Shown here one piece after another: positions 35,145 to 44,440 of a stretch of DNA of 64,000 bases (positions are counted from its first letter, which is position 1; each line of letters opens with the position of its first letter). The notes below the pieces were generated by a model. It did not search any database. It was given only the letters and a program-made list of their open reading frames with translations, and was not told the origin of the DNA. Both the position numbers and the translations under genes were made by a program. This DNA comes from Collimonas humicola (lineage in GTDB: Bacteria; Pseudomonadota; Gammaproteobacteria; Burkholderiales; Burkholderiaceae_D): positions 1,859,240 through 1,923,239 of the forward strand of contig NZ_JAGQEE010000001.1 of NCBI RefSeq assembly GCF_018304945.1. Direction: 5' to 3'.

Positions 35145-37022
35145 ATGAACGAGACATTCCAGACCTTTTCCCGCCGCCGCCGCGATGTGCTGCTGAGCGC
35201 GCTTTCCGCGGCTGCAGCCGCCGCCCTGCCCGGCATCGCCCGCGCCCAGGGCAAGGACGCCAGCCCTGCCGACCAGAAATTCAACGGCATGCTGGCCGAC
35301 TTTGCCGAGGAAATCCTGCGCCTGTCGCCGACTTCCGCGACTGCGCTGGGTCTCGATTCCGGCACCCGCGCCGCGCTCAAGTCGCGCTTGCAGGATGCAT
35401 CCCCGGCCGGCGACGCGCTATGGGCTAGCCAAGTGAAATCGATGCTGGCGCGCATGCATGCGGTGGACCGCGCCAAGCTCAGCGCCGATGCGCAAACCCG
35501 CTACGACAGCGTGCGCTACGCCGCCAACGAAGGCGTGGACGGCCTGCGCTTTTCCTATGGCGGCGCCGCCAGCGGCTTCTACGGCGGCACCAATCCTTTC
35601 CCGGTGACGCAGCAGGATGGCGCGCTGATCGCCGTGCCTGAATTCCTCGATTCGCAGCATCACATCGCCAACGCCGCCGACGCGGAAGCCTATCTCGAAC
35701 GGGTGACGGCGATGGCGCGCCTGCTCGACCAGGAAAGCGCGCGCATCGAAGAACAGGCCGGCAAAGGCGTCATGCCGCCCGATTTCATTGCCCGCACCGC
35801 GCTGACCCAGCTGCAGAACTATCGCAACACGCCGGCAGCAAAGCAAAAGCTGGTGACGTCGATCGCCCGCCGCACCCGCGAGCTCGGCATCGAGGGCGAC
35901 TGGGAAGCGCGCGCGACGGCGCTGGTGAACGGCAAGGTGTATCCGGCGCTGGAACGGCAGATCGCCAGTTTTTCCAAAGCCACCGCCAAAGCCAGCGACG
36001 TGGCCGGCGTGCACCGCTTGCCGGACGGCGCCGCGTATTACGAATGGGCGCTGAAGCTGGGCACCACCACTACCCGCAGCGCCGCGGAAATCCACGCCAT
36101 CGGCCTGGAGCAGAACAAGGCGCTGCAGGCGCGCATCGACACCATCCTCAAGGCGCAGGGCATCAGCCAGGGCACGGTGGGCGAACGCCTGCTGGCGCTG
36201 TCCAAGGATCCCAAGCGCTTCTATGCCGACGACGACCAGGGCCGCGAGCAGCTGATCGCCTACTGCAACGAGCGAGTCGCCGCGGTGCGCCTGCTGATGC
36301 CGAAGATCTCGCACCTGGACCTGAAGGCGCCGCTGATCATCAAGCGCGTGCCGCCCGATATCGAAGCCGGCGCCGCGCTCGGTTACATGAATTTCGCGGC
36401 GCTGGACGGCTCGCGGCCGGCAATCTATTACATCAACCTGAAATCGACCACGCTCTGGCCGAAATCGGAAATCGCCACGCTCACCGCGCACGAAGGCATT
36501 CCCGGCCATACCTGGCAGGGCGCGTATCTGGCGGAACGCCATGTGGAGCTGCCGCTGATCACTTCCATGATGGGCTTCAACGCCTTCATCGAGGGCTGGG
36601 CCCTGTATGCCGAGCAGCTGGTGGACGAGTTCGGCATCTATGCGCACGATCCGTTCAGCCAGATCGGTTATCTGCAGGCGCAGCAGTTCCGCGCCTGCCG
36701 CCTGGTGGTCGATACCGGCCTGCACGCGATGAACTGGACGCGCCAGCAAGCAATCCGCTTCATGGTCGAAAACTGCGGCCGCGGCGTCGCCGCCATGACC
36801 AGCGAAGTCGACCGCTACTGCGTGTCGCCGGGACAGGCTTGCGGCTACAAGATGGGACACAACGAAATCCTGCGCCAGCGCGACCGCGCGAAACAGGCGC
36901 TGGGCGCCCATTTCGACCTGGCTGGCTTCAACGATGCGCTGGTGAAAAGCGGCGGCGTGCCGCTGACGGTATTGCCGACGGTGATCGATCGCTACATTGC
37001 CGGCGTCAAGGTCAGCACATGA
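35145..37022 (+). CDS. DUF885 family exported zinc peptidase-like protein
   Basis: 625 residues from the ATG at 35145 with AAAGGA upstream. The N-terminus contains SRRRRDVLLSALSAAAAAALPG, a likely twin-arginine signal. The DUF885 metal motif TAHEGIPGHTWQ places His449, Glu450 and His454 as presumed zinc ligands and catalytic base. GYMNFAALDGSRPAIYYINL and EGWALYAEQLVDEFG further support the family. Members are periplasmic or secreted proteins related to M32/gluzincin peptidases; few have been tested. It converges on copZ over a long perfect hairpin. Confidence 0.88.
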   Translation: MNETFQTFSRRRRDVLLSALSAAAAAALPGIARAQGKDASPADQKFNGMLADFAEEILRLSPTSATALGLDSGTRAALKSRLQDASPAGDALWASQVKSMLARMHAVDRAKLSADAQTRYDSVRYAANEGVDGLRFSYGGAASGFYGGTNPFPVTQQDGALIAVPEFLDSQHHIANAADAEAYLERVTAMARLLDQESARIEEQAGKGVMPPDFIARTALTQLQNYRNTPAAKQKLVTSIARRTRELGIEGDWEARATALVNGKVYPALERQIASFSKATAKASDVAGVHRLPDGAAYYEWALKLGTTTTRSAAEIHAIGLEQNKALQARIDTILKAQGISQGTVGERLLALSKDPKRFYADDDQGREQLIAYCNERVAAVRLLMPKISHLDLKAPLIIKRVPPDIEAGAALGYMNFAALDGSRPAIYYINLKSTTLWPKSEIATLTAHEGIPGHTWQGAYLAERHVELPLITSMMGFNAFIEGWALYAEQLVDEFGIYAHDPFSQIGYLQAQQFRACRLVVDTGLHAMNWTRQQAIRFMVENCGRGVAAMTSEVDRYCVSPGQACGYKMGHNEILRQRDRAKQALGAHFDLAGFNDALVKSGGVPLTVLPTVIDRYIAGVKVST

Positions 37023-37026
37023 GCAT

Positions 37027-37062
37027 CAGCGGCGACGGCAGGCAATCCTGCCGTCGCCGCTG
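37027..37062. terminator. Perfect 16-bp bidirectional hairpin between DUF885 gene and copZ
   Basis: CAGCGGCGACGGCAGG (37027-37042), loop CAAT, and its exact complement (37047-37062). It fills the 47-base gap between two convergent stop codons. Neither strand has a T-run, so it is probably a bidirectional block or 3'-end stabiliser rather than a classical intrinsic terminator. Confidence 0.7.
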
Positions 37063-37069
37063 CATCGGT

Positions 37070-37270
37070 TCAGGCCTGCAGCTGCGGCGTGTAGCCGGCG
37101 TCCTTGATAGCCTCGGCCAGTTCAGCGGCGCTGGCCTGGCTCTGGATAGCCACGGTGTGGCTGTCGATCTTGATATCCACCTTGGCGCCTGCATCGACGC
37201 CGTTGATGGCCTTGGTGATGCGGCCGGCGCAATGGCCGCAAGTCATGTCTTGCACAGTGAATTGAATCAT
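37070..37270 (-). CDS. copZ: Copper chaperone CopZ (heavy-metal-associated domain)
   Basis: 66 residues from the ATG at 37270. A single HMA ferredoxin-like domain with the copper-binding MTCGHC near the N-terminus and the late KDAGYTPQL strand. CopZ carries Cu(I) in the cytoplasm to the CopA ATPase. It is read from its own CueR-type promoter at 37305-37335. In-frame upstream ATGs (37282, 37321) lie at or within the promoter and are rejected. Confidence 0.92.
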   Translation of the reverse strand: MIQFTVQDMTCGHCAGRITKAINGVDAGAKVDIKIDSHTVAIQSQASAAELAEAIKDAGYTPQLQA

Positions 37271-37304
37271 GTTTTGCCCCATGGGTGAGTTGATCGCTAC
37301 ACCC

Positions 37305-37335
37305 ACTATAAACCTTCCCACGGTAGCAAGGTCAA
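37305..37335 (-). promoter_or_regulatory. CueR-type promoter of copZ
   Basis: On the minus strand TTGACC (37335-37330) and TATAGT (37310-37305) are separated by 19 bases, the elongated spacer of MerR-family promoters. The spacer holds the dyad ACCTTGC-N7-GGAAGGT, one mismatch from the E. coli CueR operator arms. It lies 35 bases upstream of the copZ start, after the stop of the preceding gene. Confidence 0.9.
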
Positions 37336-37357
37336 GCCCGGATTGGCGCTGCCGAGA

Positions 37358-37963
37358 TCAGTTGAGGCCGTTCTTGCCTTCGATTTCATTGGCTTTCAGG
37401 CCACCCAGGCGCGCATGCAGGCGGCCGCGGGTAGCCACGGCAAACGCCACCACCACTTCATCGGCGTTCGGCGCGTCGAAGAACTGGCTGGTGACGGTGT
37501 CGTAGTGCGACGGCACATACAAGGCATGCTTGTGCGCCAGCGGAATATCCAGTTCGGCGCCGGGCACGCCGCGCTTGCCGGCTGACGGAATCCACGCCTT
37601 GCCGCCGCCGATCGCTTCGCGGATAGGCATCACCATGGCTGGCGTCAGGAAAGCGTTGCCGTGTTCGTATTCGCCGGCGATGCCGACGATGCAAGCCTTG
37701 CCGTAGCTTTCCAGCTCTTCCCCTGCCAGCGCGGCGACGATGCGGCGGCCGAATTCGCGGCCCAGCGCGGGAGAATTCGCCAGGATCAGGTCCAGGTTGT
37801 CGCTGAAGCGGCCGGCATAGGGATTGTGGATGGCGGCGGCGATGACGATCTTGCGCAAAGGCTTGCCGTCGGCCAGCATGCCGTTTTCATTGGCCAGCGT
37901 GTCGTCGATCTGGGTGTACCACTTGCGGATATGATAATTCTCGAAATTGGCTGGCTTGGACAT
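37358..37963 (-). CDS. Amino acid synthesis family protein (DUF1185 / PF06684)
   Basis: 201 residues from the ATG at 37963 with AGGAA upstream. The pattern IRKWYTQIDDTLANENG, KIVIAAAIHNPYAGRF, GKACIVGIAGEYEHGNAFLTPAM and GVPGAELDIPLAHKHALYVPSHYDTVT matches the family that Pfam calls amino acid synthesis. The true function is unknown; an enzyme of peptide or amide metabolism is suspected from other genomes. It sits between copA and copZ but lacks a CueR site of its own, so a link with copper is not supported. Confidence 0.82.
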   Translation of the reverse strand: MSKPANFENYHIRKWYTQIDDTLANENGMLADGKPLRKIVIAAAIHNPYAGRFSDNLDLILANSPALGREFGRRIVAALAGEELESYGKACIVGIAGEYEHGNAFLTPAMVMPIREAIGGGKAWIPSAGKRGVPGAELDIPLAHKHALYVPSHYDTVTSQFFDAPNADEVVVAFAVATRGRLHARLGGLKANEIEGKNGLN

Positions 37964-38112
37964 GATGCGTTCCTGACAAGTTAACTGGTGGAGGGGGCTT
38001 TGGAGAGGAATCCTAACTTGCCGGCACCCTCCGCCATATAGCGCAACGCGTATAGCCGGTAGAGCTTTCCAGCGCAAAAAACGGCAAAAAGCGCAGGCTG
38101 TTAAAATTATGC

Positions 38113-38143
38113 TTGACCTTCCCATCGTTGGAAGGTCCATCAT
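38113..38143 (+). promoter_or_regulatory. CueR-type promoter of copA
   Basis: TTGACC at 38113-38118, a 19-base spacer, then CATCAT at 38138-38143. The spacer region has the perfect dyad ACCTTCC (38116-38122), seven bases, GGAAGGT (38130-38136), the same arms and spacing as the E. coli copA operator. The weak -10 fits a promoter that depends on DNA distortion by activated CueR. Confidence 0.92.
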
Positions 38144-38176
38144 CAAGCTATCCCCACTCCCTGAACCGAGTCCACC

Positions 38177-40648
38177 ATGAGCAGTACCCAGGCATTGACC
38201 GAATTCCAGTTAGCGATCGAGGGCATGAGCTGCGCCTCTTGCGTTGCCCATGTCGAAAAGGCCTTGCGCAAGGTCGCCGGCGTGCAGGATGTCAGCGTCA
38301 ACCTGGCGACCGAACTGGCCACCGTGCAAGGCGACAGCGCAACCGCCATCGGCCCGCTGGTGGCGGCGGTGGAAAAAGCCGGCTATGCGGTCAAGCAACA
38401 GGAAATCACGCTCGCCATTGAAGGCATGAGCTGTGCATCCTGCGTCAACCGGGTCGAGAAAGCCTTGTACAAGGTGCCGGGCGTGCAAAGCGTGGCAGTC
38501 AATCTGGCCAGCGAAAAAGCCACCCTGAGCACCGCCGGCGTAGTGCCGCTGGAGGGCCTGATTGCAGCGGTGCAGGCAGCGGGCTACGAAGCCGCGCTGC
38601 CGTCATCAACGGCAGATGCCCCGGCGCCAGGCGCCGGCAAACCTGCATTGCCGAGCTGGTGGCCGGTGGCCGCCGCCGGCGTGCTGACACTGCCCCTGAT
38701 CCTGCCGATGCTGCTGATGCCGTTCGGCGGCGACGGCGCCCTGCCCGGCTGGTGGCAGCTGGCGCTGGCGACGCCGGTGCAGTTCTGGCTCGGCGCCCGC
38801 TTCTACCGGGCCGGCTGGCGCGCGCTCAAGGCAGGCAGCGGCAATATGGATTTGCTGGTCGCGCTAGGCACCAGCGCTGCTTACGGCTTGTCGCTGTATC
38901 TGCTGCTGGCGGAGGCACATGGCGCCATGGCGCATCTGTATTTCGAAGCATCGGCGGCGGTGATCACCCTGGTGCTGCTGGGAAAATGGCTGGAAACCCG
39001 CGCCAAGCGCCAGACCGCCGATGCGATCCGGACCTTGAACGCGCTGCGCCCGGAACGCGCGACGGTGCGGCGCACTCAAGGCGCCCACAGCGCCGACCAT
39101 GACATCGCCGTCGTTGCCTTGCAGCTCGGCGATGTGGTGGTGGTGCGCGCCGGTGAGCGCATCGCGGTGGACGGCCAGGTGCTGGAAGGCCAGAGCCAGG
39201 TCGACGAATCCCTGCTGACCGGCGAAAGCCTGCCGGTGGAAAAACAGGCCGGCGACCGGGTTGCCGCCGGCGCCATCAACGGCAACGGCCTGCTGCTGGT
39301 CACGACTACCGCCATCGGCGCCGAAACCACGCTGGCGCGCATCATCCGCATGGTCGAGCATGCGCAGGCCGCCAAGGCGCCGATCCAGCGCCTGGTGGAC
39401 CAGGTCAGCGCGGTGTTCGTGCCGGTAGTGCTGGCAATCGCCTTGCTGACCTTGCTGGGCTGGGGCTTCAGCAGCGGCGACTGGCAGCAGGCGTTGCTGA
39501 ATGCGGTGGCGGTGCTGGTGATTGCCTGCCCTTGCGCACTGGGACTGGCGACGCCGACCGCGATCATGGCCGGCACCGGCATCGCGGCGCGCTTCGGCAT
39601 CCTGATCAAGGATGCGGAAGCACTGGAAATCGCGCACCGCATCGGCGTCGTCGCTTTCGACAAGACCGGCACCCTGACTGTCGGCCATCCTGTGCTGCTC
39701 AACTACCTGCCGACGGCGACCGGCGCGGATGCCGCCAGAGATTTGCTGGCGCTGGCGGCGGCCGTACAGCGCAACAGCGAACATCCGCTGGCGCGCGCCG
39801 TCATCGCCGCCGCCGGCCAGGCCGGCATCGCGCCGACGCTGGCCGCCAGCAAGGTGCAGAGCGTCGCCGGACGCGGCGTGCAAGCCAGCATCGGCGCTGC
39901 GCAATGCTTCCTGGGCAGCAGCCGCTGGATGCAGGAACTGGGGATGGATACCGCAACGCTGGCCGCCGCGGCGGCCGGATTGGAAGCGGAAGGCCGCACC
40001 ATTTCCTGGCTGGCGACCGAGCAGGACGGCCAGCGTACGGTGAGCGGCTTGCTGGCGTTCGGCGATGAAATCAAGCCAACCGCCAAGGCCTCGATCCAGC
40101 AATTGCAGCAGCAGGCCATCCGGGTCGCCATGCTGAGCGGCGACAACCGCGGCAGCGCCAATGCAGTCGGACGCCGGCTTGGCATCAGCGAGATCCATGC
40201 GGAAATCCTGCCGGCCGGCAAAGCCAAGGCTGTCATCGACTTGAAGGCCGGCGGCGCCGTGGTGGCGATGGTCGGCGACGGCATCAACGATGCGCCGGCG
40301 CTGGCGGCGGCCGATGTCGGCATCGCCATGGCGACCGGCACCGACGTCGCCATGCAGGCCGCCGGCATCACGCTGATGCGCGGCGATCCGGGCCTGGTGG
40401 CCGACGCCATCGACATCTCGCGCCGCACCTACAGCAAGATCCGCCAGAACCTGTTCTGGGCTTTCATCTACAACCTGATCGGCATTCCGCTGGCGGCGCT
40501 GGGCTACCTCAATCCGGTGCTGGCCGGCGCCGCCATGGCCTTCAGCAGCGTCAGCGTGGTCAGCAACGCGTTGCTGCTGCGCCGCTGGCGGCCCGCCGCG
40601 CATCCGCCTGTCAATCTGTCCGCCAAGGAGGCACCGCATGACAACTAA
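38177..40648 (+). CDS. copA: Cu(I)-exporting P1B-type ATPase CopA
   Basis: 823 residues. Two N-terminal HMA domains with GMSCASC (Cys19/22 and Cys86/89), then the transmembrane domain with the ion-binding CPC motif (Cys451, Cys453 in [14 protein letters not shown]), the actuator loop TGES and the phosphorylation site DKTGT (Asp495). [18 protein letters not shown] is the hinge and MGSS-like region follows. It pumps Cu(I) from the cytoplasm to the periplasm. It has a CueR promoter and overlaps cueR by 11 bases. Confidence 0.96.
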   Translation: MSSTQALTEFQLAIEGMSCASCVAHVEKALRKVAGVQDVSVNLATELATVQGDSATAIGPLVAAVEKAGYAVKQQEITLAIEGMSCASCVNRVEKALYKVPGVQSVAVNLASEKATLSTAGVVPLEGLIAAVQAAGYEAALPSSTADAPAPGAGKPALPSWWPVAAAGVLTLPLILPMLLMPFGGDGALPGWWQLALATPVQFWLGARFYRAGWRALKAGSGNMDLLVALGTSAAYGLSLYLLLAEAHGAMAHLYFEASAAVITLVLLGKWLETRAKRQTADAIRTLNALRPERATVRRTQGAHSADHDIAVVALQLGDVVVVRAGERIAVDGQVLEGQSQVDESLLTGESLPVEKQAGDRVAAGAINGNGLLLVTTTAIGAETTLARIIRMVEHAQAAKAPIQRLVDQVSAVFVPVVLAIALLTLLGWGFSSGDWQQALLNAVAVLVIACPCALGLATPTAIMAGTGIAARFGILIKDAEALEIAHRIGVVAFDKTGTLTVGHPVLLNYLPTATGADAARDLLALAAAVQRNSEHPLARAVIAAAGQAGIAPTLAASKVQSVAGRGVQASIGAAQCFLGSSRWMQELGMDTATLAAAAAGLEAEGRTISWLATEQDGQRTVSGLLAFGDEIKPTAKASIQQLQQQAIRVAMLSGDNRGSANAVGRRLGISEIHAEILPAGKAKAVIDLKAGGAVVAMVGDGINDAPALAAADVGIAMATGTDVAMQAAGITLMRGDPGLVADAIDISRRTYSKIRQNLFWAFIYNLIGIPLAALGYLNPVLAGAAMAFSSVSVVSNALLLRRWRPAAHPPVNLSAKEAPHDN

Positions 40649-41042
40649 GGCCATGAATATCGGCGACGCCGCCAGTGCTTCCGGCGTCTCGGCCAAGATG
40701 ATCCGCCACTATGAAGAAATCGGCCTGATCCCGGCCGCCAGCCGCAGCGACGCCGGCTACCGCACCTATGCCGAGCGCGATGTGCACCTGCTGCGCTTTA
40801 TCCGCCAAGGCCGTCTGCTGGGCTTCTCGATGAAGCAGATCGCCGAGCTGATCGGCCTCTGGCTGGACCAGTCGCGTCCCAGCAGCAAGGTCAAGCAGCT
40901 GGCGCTGACGCATATCGCCGAACTGGACGACAAGATCAAGGAACTGCAGGCGATGAAGGGCACGCTGGAACAGCTGGCTTGCCATTGCCACGGCGATGCG
41001 CGGCCGGATTGCCCGATCCTCGACGGGCTTGCCAAACTGTAA
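40638..41042 (+). CDS. cueR: Cu(I)-responsive MerR-family regulator CueR
   Basis: 134 residues. AAGGAGG precedes the ATG, which lies inside the 3' end of copA. The N-terminal winged helix reads [27 protein letters not shown], followed by a long dimer helix and the metal loop CHGDARPDC, a Cx7C as in CueR, which binds Cu(I) in a two-coordinate site. It activates the promoters at 37305-37335 and 38113-38143 by DNA distortion. Co-transcription with copA would make it self-amplifying. Confidence 0.95.
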   Translation: MTTKAMNIGDAASASGVSAKMIRHYEEIGLIPAASRSDAGYRTYAERDVHLLRFIRQGRLLGFSMKQIAELIGLWLDQSRPSSKVKQLALTHIAELDDKIKELQAMKGTLEQLACHCHGDARPDCPILDGLAKL

Positions 41043-41063
41043 AACGATGCTAGAATCCGAACC

Positions 41064-41468
41064 ATGTTTTCCCTGACCCGCCTGAAGAACCTGTTAATAC
41101 TGCTGCTGGCGCTGGCAATCCCCTTGCAGGGATACGCGGCGGCGGCGATGGTTTTCTGCGGCCCGGAAAAACCTGCAGTGGCGCTGGTCGCCGGTGTCGA
41201 CGGCCATGCCGGCATGGCGCATCATCATGCCGAGACGCAAAGCGCCGGCCAGGTCCAGCATGGCGATTCCGATCATGCGGGTTCGCACGACAACTCCTCC
41301 ACTTCATGCAGTTCCTGCGCAGCCTGCTGCGTTGGCGTGCTGCCGGTCAATGCGCCGCTCACCGCGGTGCAGCCGTTGCCGGTGATTCATCCTGTTGTTT
41401 TCCCACTGTCGGGTTTTGTCGGCTACACGCCGGAGAACCCTGAACGCCCCCCTTCATTCCTCGCCTGA
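41064..41468 (+). CDS. His/Cys-rich exported protein of the copper locus
   Basis: 134 residues, 21 bases after cueR. Signal-peptide-like N-terminus (LKNLLILLLALAIPLQGYAAA). The mature part has a histidine-rich stretch (HAGMAHHHAETQ, then HGDSDHAGSHD) and a cysteine cluster SCSSCAACC, both likely to bind metal. The C-terminal third is proline/valine-rich. It resembles in layout the small CopL or CzcI-type proteins found at the head of betaproteobacterial metal operons; the resemblance is of composition, not firm homology. Confidence 0.68.
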   Translation: MFSLTRLKNLLILLLALAIPLQGYAAAAMVFCGPEKPAVALVAGVDGHAGMAHHHAETQSAGQVQHGDSDHAGSHDNSSTSCSSCAACCVGVLPVNAPLTAVQPLPVIHPVVFPLSGFVGYTPENPERPPSFLA

Positions 41469-41616
41469 CGCCGTCATTCCAAGTTCTTGCTGTATGCCCT
41501 GCAGCGGCAAGCTTGCCAGACAGCCGATGCAGCAACCGTAGCCGTCGCACACGCCTGTGAGCGTGCTCGCCAACGCTGGTGCATCGCGCTGCATTTGATT
41601 CGTTATCGAGGATGCC

Positions 41617-43011
41617 ATGTTCATTTTTTTACGCAGGCGCGTGCTGCCTGCCGCGCTGCTGGCCGTCCTGGCCGGTTGCGCCAGCCTGAGTCCCGACCAG
41701 GGTTTTGGCGAGGTCGCCGTACTCGCCAAGCCGGGTCTGGGCCAGACGCCGCCGCGGGCGCGCACCGATGAGGAGCGTGCCGCCAGCCGGCAAATGGTGC
41801 AGCAACTGCTGCAAAAACCGCTGTCGGTAGACGCCGCCGTGCAGATCGCCCTGCTCAACAACCGCGGCCTGCAAGCCGACTATGAAGCGCTGGGCATCGC
41901 CGAAGCCAGCTGGGTGCAGGCCAGCCGCCTGCCGAATCCCGGCTTCAGCTTCGGCCGCACGCGCAGCGGCGACGACATCAAGATAGACCGCAGCTTTTCC
42001 ATGGCGGTGATGGGCTTGCTGACCTTGCCGGTGACTGCCCGCATCGAAGCCCGGCAATTCCAGGTCGGCAAGCTGAACACCGCCAACCGCATCCTGCAGG
42101 TTGCCGCGGACACCCGCAACGCCTACTACCGGAGCGTCGCCGCCAGCCAGAGCGTGCGCTATCAGGAACAGGTAGAAAGCGCCGCCGCAGCCAGCAGCGA
42201 ACTCGCTGGAAAAATGGCTCAGGCAGGTAATTTCAATCAGCTGGAACTGGCGCGCGAGCAAGCGTTTCATGCCGACGCCGTGACCCAGCTGGCGCGCTCG
42301 CGGCAGCTGGCGGTGGCGGCGCGGGAACAGTTGATCCGCCTGCTAGGCCTCAGCAGCGAGCAAAGCGGATTCACGCTGCCGCAGCAGTTGCCCGAGCTGC
42401 CTAAACAGCGCCCGTCCTTGCAGGATAGCGAACAGCTGGCAATGGCGCAGCGTCTTGACATCACGGCAGCGAAACTGGAAGTGGACGGCTTGCAGCAAAG
42501 CCTCGGACTGAACCGCGCCACGCGCTTCATCAACGTGCTGGAGCTGGCTTATCTGCACAACTCCGAACCGGGCGCCTCGCGCGAAACGGGCTACCAGGTC
42601 AGCCTTGAGATTCCCCTGTTCGACTGGGGCGGCGCGCGCGTCGCCAAATCGGAAGCGATCTACATGCAAGCCGCGCACCGGCTGGCGGAAACCGCCTTGA
42701 ACGCGCAATCGCAGGTACGGGTTTCCTATGCCGATTACCAGAGCGCCTACGACCTGGCGCGCCACTATCGCGATCAGGTGCTGCCGCTGCGCAAGCGCGT
42801 TTCGGACGAATATCTGCTGCGCTACAACGGCATGCTGTCCAGCGTCTTCGAGCTGCTGGCGGACGCCCGCGAACAAGCCAATGCGGTGAATGCCGCCATC
42901 GACGCCGAGCGCGATTTCTGGATGGCGGACAACGCCATGCAGTTGGCGCTGGGCGGCCCCGTCAACCAGCCGCCGCAAACCGCGGCGAGCGCCAATCCAC
43001 AAGGGAAATAA
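41617..43011 (+). CDS. TolC-family outer-membrane factor lipoprotein
   Basis: 464 residues. The lipobox LAGC puts the lipidated cysteine at residue 21, as in CusC/OprM-type channels. Two OEP repeats are visible: LSVDAAVQIALLNNRGLQADYEALGIAEASWVQASRLPNPGFSF and the later RLDITAAKLEVDGLQQSLGL, with the structural IPLFDWGGARVAKSEA. It would form an alpha-barrel/beta-barrel trimer across the outer membrane. It is followed two bases later by a multicopper oxidase, not by RND pump genes, which is unusual for a metal efflux factor. Confidence 0.88.
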   Translation: MFIFLRRRVLPAALLAVLAGCASLSPDQGFGEVAVLAKPGLGQTPPRARTDEERAASRQMVQQLLQKPLSVDAAVQIALLNNRGLQADYEALGIAEASWVQASRLPNPGFSFGRTRSGDDIKIDRSFSMAVMGLLTLPVTARIEARQFQVGKLNTANRILQVAADTRNAYYRSVAASQSVRYQEQVESAAAASSELAGKMAQAGNFNQLELAREQAFHADAVTQLARSRQLAVAAREQLIRLLGLSSEQSGFTLPQQLPELPKQRPSLQDSEQLAMAQRLDITAAKLEVDGLQQSLGLNRATRFINVLELAYLHNSEPGASRETGYQVSLEIPLFDWGGARVAKSEAIYMQAAHRLAETALNAQSQVRVSYADYQSAYDLARHYRDQVLPLRKRVSDEYLLRYNGMLSSVFELLADAREQANAVNAAIDAERDFWMADNAMQLALGGPVNQPPQTAASANPQGK

Positions 43012-43013
43012 GC

Positions 43014-44405
43014 ATGAGCCATTTATCGAGACGCGCCTTTTTGCAAGGCTCCGCGCTGGCGGTCAGCGCCGGCGCTGTCAGCCGCATCGCCGCCGCCAGC
43101 CTGCCCGAAGCAGTAACGCAAACCCAGGCCGGCACGCAGCCGCCGCTCAGCCCGGCCAGCGGCCGCCCCTATCAGCCGGTGGTCACCCTGAACGGCTGGA
43201 CGCTGCCGTGGCGCATGAACAACGGCGTCAAGGAATTCCATCTGGTGGCGGAACCGGTAGTGCGTGAAATCGCGCCCGGCATGAAGGCCAAGCTGTGGGG
43301 CTACAACGGCCAGAGTCCGGGGCCGACGATCGAAGTGGTGGAAGGCGACCGCGTGCGGATTTTCGTCACCAACAAGCTGCCCGAGCATACCTCCGTGCAC
43401 TGGCACGGCCAGCGCCTGCCGAACGGCATGGACGGCGTCACCGGCCTGACCCAGCCCGGCATCAAGCCCGGCAAGACCTTTGTCTATGAATTCACGGCGC
43501 GGCGCGCCGGCACTTTCATGTACCACCCGCATGCCGATGAAATGGTGCAGATGGCGATGGGCATGATGGGCTTCTGGATCACCCATCCGAAAGATCCCTC
43601 GTTCATGCGGGTCGACCGCGATTTCGTGTTCCTGCTCAACGCCTACGACATCGAACCCGGCGCCGCCACGCCGCGCGTCAATCAAATGACCGATTTCAAC
43701 CTGTGGACCTGGAACAGCCGCGCCTTTCCCGGCATCGATCCGCTGGTGGTGCGGCAGCACGACCGGGTGCGCATCCGGGTCGGCAACCTGACCATGACCA
43801 ACCATCCCATCCACCTGCACGGCCACGAATTCGTGGTGACCGGCACCGACGGCGGCTGGACTCCCCCGGCCGGCCGCTGGCCGGAGGTGAGCGTCGACAT
43901 CGCCGTCGGCCAGATGCGCGCCATCGAATTCGACGCCAGCGAGCCGGGCGACTGGGCCCTGCATTGCCACAAGTCGCACCACACCATGAACGCCATGGGC
44001 CATGAAGTGCCGACCATGATCGGCGTCGACCAAAAATCGGTGCTGAAGAAAATCAACCAGCTGATCCCCGACTACATGGTGATGGGCGACAAGGGCGGAT
44101 CCATGGGCGAGATGGAAATGCCGCTGCCGGACAACACCCTGCCGATGATGGGTGGCCAAGGCCCTTACGGCTCGCTGGAGATGGGCGGCATGTTCAGCGT
44201 GGTCAAGGTGCGGGCCGGACTGGCGCGCAACGATTATCGCGATCCCGGCTGGTATCGCGCACCCGCCGGCAGCGTCGCTTATGAATGGCAAGGCGCGGCC
44301 GCCGATTTGCCGGCCGCCGGCAGTCCCGGCCCGACGGCGCCAGACGCTGCAGACAAGGAGGCGATCGTCAACGTCGTCAAGCCTGCCGCGCATCGCCATC
44401 AATAG
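43014..44405 (+). CDS. Periplasmic multicopper oxidase (copper resistance)
   Basis: 463 residues, two bases after the TolC gene. Twin-arginine signal (SRRAFLQGSALAVSAG). Copper ligands: HWHG (His129, His131), YHPHAD (His171, His173), HPIHLHGHEF (from His264) and HCHKSHHTMNAMGH (His317, Cys318, His319). All four multicopper oxidase motifs are therefore intact. The C-terminal part has a Met-rich stretch (GEMEMPLPDNTLPMMGGQ, GSLEMGGM) and a histidine-bearing tail. It would oxidise Cu(I) to the less toxic Cu(II) in the periplasm. Confidence 0.94.
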   Translation: MSHLSRRAFLQGSALAVSAGAVSRIAAASLPEAVTQTQAGTQPPLSPASGRPYQPVVTLNGWTLPWRMNNGVKEFHLVAEPVVREIAPGMKAKLWGYNGQSPGPTIEVVEGDRVRIFVTNKLPEHTSVHWHGQRLPNGMDGVTGLTQPGIKPGKTFVYEFTARRAGTFMYHPHADEMVQMAMGMMGFWITHPKDPSFMRVDRDFVFLLNAYDIEPGAATPRVNQMTDFNLWTWNSRAFPGIDPLVVRQHDRVRIRVGNLTMTNHPIHLHGHEFVVTGTDGGWTPPAGRWPEVSVDIAVGQMRAIEFDASEPGDWALHCHKSHHTMNAMGHEVPTMIGVDQKSVLKKINQLIPDYMVMGDKGGSMGEMEMPLPDNTLPMMGGQGPYGSLEMGGMFSVVKVRAGLARNDYRDPGWYRAPAGSVAYEWQGAAADLPAAGSPGPTAPDAADKEAIVNVVKPAAHRHQ

Positions 44406-44440
44406 AACGTTATATTTTCATCAACCAAAGGAGTCCATCC

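Noticed and set aside
41506..41517. GGCAAGCTTGCC palindrome upstream of the TolC gene, considered as an operator
   Set aside because: It lacks the CueR dyad and has no promoter hexamers around it at suitable spacing; a 12-bp palindrome of this kind can arise by chance.
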